The position numbers and the translations under genes were made by a program. The notes under the pieces are model-generated. The model worked only from the letters and a program-made list of their open reading frames with translations. It had not been told where the DNA came from and did not search any database. From NCBI GenBank assembly GCA_019057595.1, contig DXJI01000036.1, positions 1 to 20,492 of the forward strand: a stretch of DNA of 20,492 bases, written 5' to 3'. The stretch is from Candidatus Thorarchaeota archaeon. GTDB lineage: Archaea > Asgardarchaeota > Thorarchaeia > Thorarchaeales > Thorarchaeaceae. This document shows positions 1 through 5,708 of this stretch, piece by piece (the stretch's first letter is position 1; each line of letters starts with the position of its first letter).

Positions 1-35
1 AGGACGTTGAAAAGACTCCTTGACTAAAAGCAGAC

Positions 36-43
36 TTTATAAC
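36..43 (+). promoter_or_regulatory. TATA-like box upstream of adkA
   Basis: TTTATAAC lies about 50 bases before the adkA start, which would place a transcript start near base 66 if the usual archaeal spacing of about 25 bases holds. All three forward frames are closed by base 27, so nothing codes between there and 93. In other archaea secY normally precedes adkA; only a possible eight-residue gene tail is visible here. Confidence 0.4.
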
Positions 44-92
44 AGATACCTCTAACCAGCGCCTAATCTTCGATGGATGGTGTATCCACTCA

Positions 93-683
93 ATGACTGA
101 ATCTCGAAATGTCGTGATTGTGACTGGCATCCCTGGTGTTGGAAAAACTACTGTGATTAACACAGCCATTGAGCAAGTCAAGGAAAAACATGGCGAGGAT
201 GTTCTAATCTTGAACATTGGGACAGAGATGTTTGAGGTAGCAGTAAAAGCAGGTCACGTGAAAGACCGAGATGAATTGCGGAAATTACCAACTTATCTTC
301 AGAGAGAGATTCAAAGAAAAGCTGGTGAAGCTATTGCTGAGAAATCCAAGTCAGCAAGGACCATTGTTGATACTCACACACTTATCCAGACTAACAATGG
401 GTACTTGATAGGACTGCCAGAATGGGTTGTTAACGCCATCAAACCAAAGACGGTTGTCCTTGTTGAGGCAGACTCAGAGAAGATAGCCGATCGTAGGACT
501 GGAGATGAGACTCGAACACGCGATGCTCAAGCAGTGGCTGATATTCAAGTGCATCAAGAGATGTGCAGAGCAGCCGCAGTATCAGTGGGCACCATAACCG
601 GTGCGACCGTCAGAATAATCAAGAACCGAGAAGGTCTTGTAGAGGAAGCAGCTGCTGAACTTGCAGACACATTAATGGAGTAG
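93..683 (+). CDS. adkA: Archaeal-type adenylate kinase
   Basis: Predicted to interconvert ATP + AMP and 2 ADP in the cytoplasm, balancing adenine nucleotides. The 196-residue protein has a P-loop at residues 12-20 (GIPGVGKTT) and the compact length of the archaeal AdkA family, which is distinct from the bacterial/eukaryotic kinase with its large lid. An Arg-rich segment around residues 134-143 (RRTGDETRTR) fits the phosphate-binding arginines of the lid region. The ATG at 93 has no in-frame upstream alternative, and GGTG lies about ten bases before it. It is followed after six bases by the DUF106 gene, the usual archaeal neighbour. Assignment rests on motif, length and gene order; I am confident. 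Confidence 0.95.
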   Translation: MTESRNVVIVTGIPGVGKTTVINTAIEQVKEKHGEDVLILNIGTEMFEVAVKAGHVKDRDELRKLPTYLQREIQRKAGEAIAEKSKSARTIVDTHTLIQTNNGYLIGLPEWVVNAIKPKTVVLVEADSEKIADRRTGDETRTRDAQAVADIQVHQEMCRAAAVSVGTITGATVRIIKNREGLVEEAAAELADTLME

Positions 684-689
684 ACTGAG

Positions 690-1247
690 ATGCAGGACAT
701 ATTTAGCCAGTTTATAGTTTGGTTCACCCTAGTCTTCAAAGAACCCCCAATGGCTGGGATTTTCATTCTCCTTGTTTCGATGAGCATCTCGACCGTAAGC
801 AATCTCGCAATGAGGCGTTTCACAGATATGCGACGTCTGAACAAACAGCAGGCAGAGATCAAAAAATACAAAGAGCTGGAGCAAGAGGCAAAGAAAACCC
901 AAAACGAGAAGCTCATGAAGAAGCTGAAGAAGAGAAAGGCATACATCGATCGCATTCAAAGGGAACAGATGGGAGCAAGGTGTAAACCATCACTGATATT
1001 TTTCATCCCGTTCATATTCATATTCTCCTTCCTAAGAGGGTTCTACAACACAGGAGGATTAGACGATATCGTCGTTGTCCTTCCATTCAATATCCAAAAG
1101 GTTCTACCCTTCCTTGACGGCATGCTTGGCACGGTCTCAGCCGCGGGCTTTGGACTCAGCTTCTATGGTTTCTACTTCATTGTAGGTCTTGGACTCTCAA
1201 GCATACTTCAGAGAATCATGGGAACCCAGGTGCTTACAGGCACCTAA
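690..1247 (+). CDS. DUF106 membrane insertase (EMC3/YidC/Oxa1 superfamily)
   Basis: A 185-residue membrane protein with a hydrophobic segment at about residues 18-38, a long charged coiled coil at about 45-98 rich in Lys, Glu and Gln, then hydrophobic segments near 104-117 and 148-175. This is the three-helix plus cytoplasmic coiled-coil plan of archaeal DUF106 proteins, related to EMC3, Get1 and YidC, which help insert membrane proteins that bypass or follow SecYEG. The gene starts six bases after adkA and is presumably co-transcribed with it; the position next to the usual secY locus fits a role in membrane-protein biogenesis. Family identification is strong; the exact clients are unknown. 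Confidence 0.88.
   Translation: MQDIFSQFIVWFTLVFKEPPMAGIFILLVSMSISTVSNLAMRRFTDMRRLNKQQAEIKKYKELEQEAKKTQNEKLMKKLKKRKAYIDRIQREQMGARCKPSLIFFIPFIFIFSFLRGFYNTGGLDDIVVVLPFNIQKVLPFLDGMLGTVSAAGFGLSFYGFYFIVGLGLSSILQRIMGTQVLTGT
1228..1245 (+). repeat. Hairpin at the 3' end of the DUF106 gene
   Basis: AGGTGC (1228-1233) and GCACCT (1240-1245) form a perfect 6-bp stem with a 6-base loop, overlapping the last codons of the DUF106 gene. No T-run follows, so it is not a classical terminator; it could pause RNA polymerase or protect the transcript end. It may simply be chance. Confidence 0.35.
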
Positions 1248-1292
1248 GAGATGAACGCGCGAATTACGTTCGAGAGAAGACAGGAATTATGC

Positions 1293-1309
1293 AAATCCAG
1301 TGTGGATTT
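1293..1309 (+). repeat. Perfect 7-bp inverted repeat in the leader of the small membrane protein gene
   Basis: AAATCCA and TGGATTT are separated by GTG, making a perfect dyad in the 95-base gap between the DUF106 gene and the next start. It lies 33 bases before the ATG at 1343, where either an operator for a dimeric regulator or an RNA hairpin could act. No function can be assigned from sequence alone. Confidence 0.45.
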
Positions 1310-1342
1310 CTAACACCTGTAGGATGCTAGCTACCAAATGAC

Positions 1343-1624
1343 ATGCCACCGACGTATATCCGAATTCAGATGTTTGAAGAAATACTGAGCCCTCTAGAAG
1401 AGTTTGCCCGACTTATTGGGGGTTATTTTGAAGAAATCTGGGGTTTCCTGATGTTCATTGGAGGAGCATCTTCATTCATTGTGATACTGATAGGAGCAAT
1501 TCTATTGTTTGTAGGTGTGAGGGTAGGAAAGATGACAGGACGAGGTCTGATTCTTGGTGGTGTGATACTGGCCATCATCGTTGCGTACTTCACGTTGTAT
1601 CCACCAGACTTCACACCGGGCTAA
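1343..1624 (+). CDS. Small two-TM membrane protein, unknown
   Basis: I do not recognise this 93-residue protein. An amphipathic, acidic N-terminal part (about 10-30) is followed by two hydrophobic, Gly-rich segments at about 34-60 and 66-86, separated by a basic turn (RVGKMTGR). The charge pattern suggests a hairpin with its loop in the cytoplasm. The start is uncertain: ATG 1343 and the in-frame ATG 1370 are both possible and neither has a clear Shine-Dalgarno sequence. It sits between the DUF106 gene and eL34, genes that are often adjacent in other archaea, so it may be a lineage-specific insertion in this cluster. The inverted repeat upstream may control it. Confidence 0.65.
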   Translation: MPPTYIRIQMFEEILSPLEEFARLIGGYFEEIWGFLMFIGGASSFIVILIGAILLFVGVRVGKMTGRGLILGGVILAIIVAYFTLYPPDFTPG

Positions 1625-1649
1625 CCAGTTTTCCGTCGACACCGCTTTG

Positions 1650-1657
1650 CTTAAAAG
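1650..1657 (+). promoter_or_regulatory. TATA-like box upstream of eL34
   Basis: CTTAAAAG lies about 50 bases before the eL34 start, giving a predicted transcript start near 1676-1680 and a short leader that holds the GGTG ribosome-binding site at 1691-1694. This suggests that eL34 and the genes after it can be transcribed independently of adkA. Confidence 0.45.
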
Positions 1658-1700
1658 GAAAGTCTAGACGGTCCCCAAAGAGAAAGACAGGTGTCAGAAA

Positions 1701-1964
1701 ATGCGACCAGGTATGCTTACTCGATCACGGGCAAACCGCGTAGTGAGGACTCCAGGCGGTAATAGAGTCATTCACAGACAGAAGTTCTACAAGGCAAGTG
1801 GAACCTGCGCTGTCACAGGCAAGAAGTTGCATCTATCCAGACATGCCAAGCATAATCGCAGGCGAAGTGCAAGCAAATCAGCTAAGAGACCAAACCGACC
1901 ATATGGTGGTGTCATTACCTCGAAGGCACTACGTCGTGGTCTCATCAAAGCAGCACGAGACTAG
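1701..1964 (+). CDS. rpl34e: Large-subunit ribosomal protein eL34, zinc ligands lost
   Basis: An 87-residue basic protein of the 60S/50S subunit with the eL34 signature: R-S-R-A-N-R near the start, RTPGGNRVIH at 16-25, and the conserved RPNRPYGG at 63-70. Typical archaeal eL34 carries two CxxC pairs binding one zinc. Here only Cys36 of the first pair remains (CAVTG, Thr at the second position), and the second pair aligns to Thr73 and Ala76, so zinc binding looks lost. ATG 1701 is preceded by AGGTG at 1690-1694. The stop precedes the cmk start by a single base. Identity is supported by both motifs and position in the conserved cluster. Confidence 0.9.
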   Translation: MRPGMLTRSRANRVVRTPGGNRVIHRQKFYKASGTCAVTGKKLHLSRHAKHNRRRSASKSAKRPNRPYGGVITSKALRRGLIKAARD

Positions 1965-1965
1965 A

Positions 1966-2502
1966 ATGATGAAACGCGTCGTCACTGTGGGAGGGCTTCA
2001 CGGTACTGGCAAGAGTTCATTGGCTGACGCGATTGCCAATAAGTTTGATCTTAGGAGAATGTCTGCAGGGATTGTTTTTAGGCAGCTTGCAAAGGAAAGG
2101 GATCTCACTCTTGAAGAGTTTAGCAGGGTTGCAGAGGGTAACGAGGACATTGACAGACTGATTGATGACAAGCTCCGTGAAGAGGCAGTGAATGGCAATG
2201 CAGTCATTGATGGTCAGCTGGCAGCTTGGATGGCGGGAGACAATGCGGACCTGAAGATTCTACTGACTGCTTCTGTAGAGAACAGAATCCGGAGAATCTC
2301 AGAGAGGGACGGAACGGACTTTGAATATGCCCGTCGGGAAACTATAACCCGAGAAGGCAGTGAAAAAGCGAGATACCTCGAGTATTACGGAGTAGACGTG
2401 TCTGACCACTCAATCTATGACGTCATCATTAACACTGACAAGTATGATCTTGAAGAGGTCATCGCCATAGTTTTCACAGCCATCGAAGAATTCTTTGAAT
2501 AA
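1966..2502 (+). CDS. cmk: Cytidylate kinase (archaeal type)
   Basis: Predicted to phosphorylate CMP (and dCMP) with ATP in pyrimidine nucleotide recycling. The 178-residue protein opens with a P-loop at about 10-17 (GLHGTGKS) and continues with a segment resembling the family's SAG-x-x-F-R at 36-41 and a Y-A-R-R-E lid segment near 124-128. The open frame extends upstream to 1798, but that stretch is inside eL34 in another frame; the true start is one of two adjacent ATG codons at 1966 and 1969, just after the eL34 stop. Length matches archaeal Cmk, shorter than bacterial enzymes. It lies between eL34 and eL14 as in many archaea. Confidence 0.92.
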   Translation: MMKRVVTVGGLHGTGKSSLADAIANKFDLRRMSAGIVFRQLAKERDLTLEEFSRVAEGNEDIDRLIDDKLREEAVNGNAVIDGQLAAWMAGDNADLKILLTASVENRIRRISERDGTDFEYARRETITREGSEKARYLEYYGVDVSDHSIYDVIINTDKYDLEEVIAIVFTAIEEFFE

Positions 2503-2619
2503 ATCTACTAGTTTGTATCAAGCGCAAGGCTCATATTGCTAACACGAGTCCGCTCGACTATTCTCCCAGTCCAAGGGATGATGCTACGAGGTGACTCGGG
2601 TGCAGACCAAGGACAAGGC

Positions 2620-2625
2620 GAGGTG
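2620..2625 (+). promoter_or_regulatory. Strong ribosome-binding site deciding the eL14 start
   Basis: GAGGTG ends eight bases before ATG 2634. It selects this ATG over the in-frame TTG at 2628, which is too close to the site. The 131-base gap between cmk and eL14 otherwise shows no clear TATA box or RNA gene. Confidence 0.7.
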
Positions 2626-2633
2626 TATTGAAG

Positions 2634-2915
2634 ATGAGTCTTTACGAAACAGGAAGAGTATGTGTCAAGACTATGGGCCGCGAAGCCGGTAGTTATTGTG
2701 TTGTATTGGAAAAGAAAGACGATAGCTATGTAGTGGTTACAGGACCAAGAAAGCTGAGCGGTGTCAAGCGACGAAGTTGCAATATCAGACACTTGGAACC
2801 ACTTGAAATAATGCTCACAGTCGCAGCAGATGCGGATGATGAAGCAATCGAAAAGGCCATTGAAGAGGCTGGTCTGACTGACAAGTTCAGAACAAAGATT
2901 CGTCTTGATATTTAG
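2634..2915 (+). CDS. rpl14e: Large-subunit ribosomal protein eL14
   Basis: A 93-residue ribosomal protein. The N-terminal half is a KOW/SH3-like beta barrel with the eL14 features ETGRVCVKTMGREAG near residues 4-18 and VVVTGPRKLSGVKRRSCNI around 33-51, followed by HLEPLEIML. The C-terminal third is acidic and helical. Length fits the short archaeal form, which lacks the eukaryotic extension. It stands between cmk and cbf5, the standard archaeal order, with only a few bases before the next gene, which suggests co-transcription with cbf5. Confidence 0.92.
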   Translation: MSLYETGRVCVKTMGREAGSYCVVLEKKDDSYVVVTGPRKLSGVKRRSCNIRHLEPLEIMLTVAADADDEAIEKAIEEAGLTDKFRTKIRLDI

Positions 2916-2920
2916 ACTGA

Positions 2921-3961
2921 GTGGTCATCAGGAGTGTTGATTCGTTGAAGGGCATGCTGCCTGCAGATAAGCCCCGCGAACTGATTCTCAAATCATCCAC
3001 TAGTACCAATCCAGACTATGGGTTCCAGTCTCTGGACAACCTACCAATTGAATACCTGCTTAAGAACGGGGTAGTCGTTCTCGACAAACCAGCTGGACCC
3101 ACAAGCCATGAGGTTGCAACCTGGGTGAGAAAAATCCTCGGAGTTGAACGAGTGGGCCACGGCGGAACCCTCGATCCGGGTGTAACAGGCATTCTACCGA
3201 CGGGAGTAGGAAATGCGACCAAGGCAATGCAAGCACTGTTACCAGCCGGAAAGGAGTATGTCTGTGTTCTTGAATTACATCACAAAGCACCTGAGGAAGA
3301 TATACGAAGGGTAATCGACGAGTTTGAAGGTAAGCTCTACCAAAAACCACCTCTGCGATCGTCGGTCAAGAGGGTACTCAGGGTGCGTGAAGTCTACTAC
3401 AATGATATACTCGAGATAAAGGGACGTCTTGTACTCTTTCGTGTGGGTTGTCAGGCTGGTACTTACATCCGAAAACTCTGTTTTGATATTGGAGAAGCAC
3501 TTGGTGTGGGAGGACATATGCGGGAACTTCGAAGGACCCGTGTGGGATCTTTCCGAGAGGATGAACACATGTGTTCCCTATATGATCTGAAGGATGCCTT
3601 CATGTTCTGGAAACAGGACGGAGATGAGACCGAGCTCAGGAAGTACCTACTCCCAATCGAATTTGGTGTGGGGCATCTTCCTGTGATAAACATCCGTGAT
3701 TCTGCGGTGGATGCTGTCTGTCATGGAGCCAATCTCGCAGCGAATGGTGTCGTCAGTCTGAGCAGTGATCTCAAAAAAGGCGACATGGTCGTCTTGAAGA
3801 CACTGAAGGGTGAGGTAGTTGCTATTGCCACCAGTAACGATACTAGCGATAGGATAGCCAAGGCAAAGAGTGGTATTGTTGCCAAGAGTGAACGGGTCCT
3901 GATGGAGAGAGGTCGATATCCCTCACTCTGGAAGAAGAAACCCAAGGATGATTCATCATAG
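2921..3961 (+). CDS. cbf5: tRNA/rRNA pseudouridine synthase Cbf5 (dyskerin homologue)
   Basis: Catalytic subunit of H/ACA guide RNPs, acting with Nop10, Gar1 and L7Ae on rRNA and possibly directly on tRNA U55. The 346-residue protein has the TruB-family core with LDKPAGPTSHEV at about 54-65 and the catalytic motif HGGTLDP at 80-86 (Asp85). The substrate-binding motif AGTYIRKLC follows at about 174-182, and a C-terminal PUA domain covers roughly residues 255-330, ending in a basic tail. The start is uncertain: GTG 2921 gives the family's usual N-terminal extension, while ATG 2954 would remove 11 residues. The gene begins five bases after eL14, and RNase P RNA follows it directly. Confidence 0.95.
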   Translation: MVIRSVDSLKGMLPADKPRELILKSSTSTNPDYGFQSLDNLPIEYLLKNGVVVLDKPAGPTSHEVATWVRKILGVERVGHGGTLDPGVTGILPTGVGNATKAMQALLPAGKEYVCVLELHHKAPEEDIRRVIDEFEGKLYQKPPLRSSVKRVLRVREVYYNDILEIKGRLVLFRVGCQAGTYIRKLCFDIGEALGVGGHMRELRRTRVGSFREDEHMCSLYDLKDAFMFWKQDGDETELRKYLLPIEFGVGHLPVINIRDSAVDAVCHGANLAANGVVSLSSDLKKGDMVVLKTLKGEVVAIATSNDTSDRIAKAKSGIVAKSERVLMERGRYPSLWKKKPKDDSS

Positions 3962-3974
3962 ACAATCCTTCATC

Positions 3975-3982
3975 TTTTTATT
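3975..3982 (+). promoter_or_regulatory. TATA-like box for RNase P RNA
   Basis: TTTTTATT is placed so that transcription would begin about 25 bases on, near 4000, just before the P1 helix of the RNase P RNA. The spacing matches what an archaeal RNA gene promoter needs. Confidence 0.5.
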
Positions 3983-3999
3983 CGTAAGTGCTAAGTCAA

Positions 4000-4361
4000 G
4001 AGTGGCTCTGGAGCAGAAGCGCGACTGACGGTACTCACTCCTCGGAGTGAGAGCTGAGGAAACTCCCGACTCTATGTCGATGCCGGTCCTAGATTACTAG
4101 GGAGGTGAGAACCTCGCTCTGGGAACAGAAACGATATCCCCGAATTGGATACGACAATGATACAGAAGTTCAATCTGTTGAGGATCAGTTCGGCTTGATT
4201 GAAACGGCCCATCACCGGTTGAGCAATTCCAAGAGTACACCGTTGACGTGTCGACCCGAGGTGTAGGGTAGGAAGCTTAGTTTGATGTCGCAAGACTTCA
4301 GATCGGCAACAATCTGGAGTGGAACAAAATTGGGGTTACTCTCTGGACCAGAGCCGCCCCA
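4000..4361 (+). ncRNA. rnpB: RNase P RNA
   Basis: Catalytic RNA that removes 5' leaders from tRNA precursors. GGCTCTGG (4004-4011) pairs perfectly with CCAGAGCC (4348-4355) to make helix P1, closing the whole molecule. The hallmark GAGGAAACTCCC begins at 4056; AAC-T-CCC (4061-4067) pairs with GGGGTT (4332-4337) to form P4 with the universal bulged U at 4064. A strong hairpin, CTCACTC with GAGTGAG, precedes it as P3, and the conserved ACAGAAA lies near 4124. The layout fits archaeal type A RNA. Ends are estimated from P1 and the promoter. It fills the gap between cbf5 and the next gene. Confidence 0.92.
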
Positions 4362-4375
4362 CCCTTTCATTACTC

Positions 4376-4753
4376 TCATAACGCTTTACAGAGCTGAGCC
4401 AAGGATATTGACAAACACAGGAAGGATACCCCTAGAGCCAAAATAGCTTGTATCGCGGGATATACATACATCAGATTGCTTATCATCTCCTGTAATGTGA
4501 AGAACATAAAGCATGCAAGTCCCGAACCAACTAGTCCAATCAACGCTCCCAGTTTTCTGAAATCTCTCGGTGAAGTAAAGAGGTAACACACACTTCCTAG
4601 GATTAAGAAAGGACCGGACACTAAAGACACGGAACCAAATATGTTGGCCTTCAACATGAACTCGAATAACATCCACAGTCCAAATGCTGTAAAAAGAAAC
4701 ATGTAGATGAAATCCCTAGGACTTCTTGAAAGAGTAAACTTCCTTTCTGTCAT
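4376..4753 (-). CDS. Four-TM membrane protein, unknown
   Basis: I do not recognise this 125-residue protein. A short basic N-terminus (MTERKFTLSRSPRD) leads into four hydrophobic segments at about 14-34, 38-58, 66-86 and 96-120, with short loops and no catalytic or metal-binding pattern. A second SPRDFRKLG segment in the loop before helix three repeats the SPRDF of the N-terminus, hinting that the protein arose from duplication of a two-helix unit. It runs convergently towards RNase P RNA, ending some 15 bases from it, and lies downstream of tsr3 in the same direction with a 74-base gap. ATG 4753 has only a weak ribosome-binding site. Confidence 0.65.
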   Translation of the reverse strand: MTERKFTLSRSPRDFIYMFLFTAFGLWMLFEFMLKANIFGSVSLVSGPFLILGSVCYLFTSPRDFRKLGALIGLVGSGLACFMFFTLQEMISNLMYVYPAIQAILALGVSFLCLSISLAQLCKAL

Positions 4754-4827
4754 TCAAAAACAACCTGCTTGAATACTATAGATAGTGGTAGCATTACTAG
4801 ATGAAAAGAATTACTCCATGTTGATAG

Positions 4828-5358
4828 TCAATCTCGAGTGTGCTCGCTCATTATCTCTTGCTGAACCTGAACTACCTCAACACTAGTGCCACATTCTGCG
4901 TAAGAATCCAGCCACTCACGATTGAGTGTGATGAAGGAGTGTCCCCATTTGAAGACAGACAACAGGTCATCCGCCTCATCTTGTAGTCCAATGATGTAAA
5001 GTGCTGCAGCCAGTGCTTCAGCTGTGGAGAGTATAATGGGAATGTATGTGTTAATCGGATTAGCAGCAAGCAGGTATGGTAAGGATCTCTGTGCTCCAGC
5101 TCTGGATGCAGCAAATATCTTCTCAGCCTGCTTCCATGAACAGTCCAGGGCAACGAGACCGGATTTCAGAATGGAGTCTTTGTCAGCGGGAGAGAATGCT
5201 ACCTCAGATACTGGATTGAGAACAACTCCACCCCGAGGAATGAACCTCATATTTTTCACAACTTTTGCCTTACGCATCCTACCAAGTCGAGTACCAGTAC
5301 ACTTCTTTGGGTCACACTGACCTGCATGATAGACAACGACTTGGGGTTTCTGGTTCAA
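4828..5358 (-). CDS. tsr3: rRNA aminocarboxypropyltransferase Tsr3
   Basis: Predicted to transfer the 3-amino-3-carboxypropyl group of S-adenosylmethionine to a (pseudo)uridine of small-subunit rRNA, completing the hypermodified nucleotide near the decoding site. The 176-residue protein shows the Tsr3 N-terminal signature with HAGQCDPKKCTGTRL at about 11-25, then the DUF367 core with LDCSWKQAEKIF and the R-S-LPYLLAANPINTY motif typical of the family. No in-frame ATG precedes these motifs, so the start is TTG at 5358; GGAG lies nine bases before it. It is transcribed divergently from the zinc-protein gene. Confidence in the family is high. Confidence 0.93.
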   Translation of the reverse strand: MNQKPQVVVYHAGQCDPKKCTGTRLGRMRKAKVVKNMRFIPRGGVVLNPVSEVAFSPADKDSILKSGLVALDCSWKQAEKIFAASRAGAQRSLPYLLAANPINTYIPIILSTAEALAAALYIIGLQDEADDLLSVFKWGHSFITLNREWLDSYAECGTSVEVVQVQQEIMSEHTRD

Positions 5359-5438
5359 GACATATATCTCCGATGTGTGGAGTCGAAGAGGAAAGGATTT
5401 CTGTGTTGCCCTACGTCTTCTGGTCGAGGAACTTCATC

Positions 5439-5708
5439 ATGCTCTATGAACCAGGTAACTCCTGTGAGATATGCAATCAAACCGGACCATTCAGTTCATG
5501 CAAGATGTGTGGTGCTATTGTGTGTGAATCTTGTAGAGTTACTGGCGAGGATCTCTGTATCAACTGTCGTGAAGCGAGATGTCAGATCTGCTGTGAGTAC
5601 CTGGCTTCACGTGCATGCAACACATGTGGTAAGTTGGTCTGCGAAGAGCACGGAGCCAAAGTCAATGAAGTCACAATGTGTGACAGCTGTTGGAAGAATG
5701 ATAAATGA
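5439..5708 (+). CDS. Tandem cross-brace zinc protein (RING/B-box-like), coupled to tiaS
   Basis: An 89-residue protein with two copies of one pattern: Cys at 9, 12, 21, 24, 29, 32, 40, 43 and then Cys/His at 48, 51, 60, 63, 68, 71(His), 81, 84. Each copy reads C-x2-C-x8-C-x2-C-x4-C-x2-[CH]-x7-9-C-x2-C, so each could hold two zincs in a cross-brace like RING, B-box or FYVE folds. I know of no named family for it. The start at ATG 5439 is chosen because GAGG lies nine bases upstream; longer frames reach into tsr3. Its stop overlaps the tiaS start (ATGA at 5705-5708), so the two are translationally coupled. It may be a protein-interaction or RNA-binding partner. Confidence 0.75.
   Translation: MLYEPGNSCEICNQTGPFSSCKMCGAIVCESCRVTGEDLCINCREARCQICCEYLASRACNTCGKLVCEEHGAKVNEVTMCDSCWKNDK

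Noticed and set aside
1..27. Possible tail of an upstream gene (RTLKRLLD then stop)
   Set aside because: Eight residues are too few to support a gene, although secY would be expected here in archaea.
554..955. 133-residue minus-strand frame opposite adkA and the DUF106 gene
   Set aside because: It is antisense to two well-supported genes and its hydrophobic Ser/Phe-rich content mirrors the Lys/Glu coiled coil on the other strand.
1798..1965. N-terminal extension of cmk
   Set aside because: It lies inside eL34 in another frame, and the kinase fold begins at the ATG pair 1966/1969.
2578..2583. ATGATG resembling box C of a C/D guide RNA in the cmk-eL14 gap
   Set aside because: No box D or internal C'/D' pair is visible at suitable distance.
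5265..5438. Longer frame upstream of the zinc protein (in-frame starts 5265 and 5373)
   Set aside because: The longest version lies inside tsr3 on the other strand, and ATG 5439 has a well-placed GAGG; the Cys pattern begins only after it.
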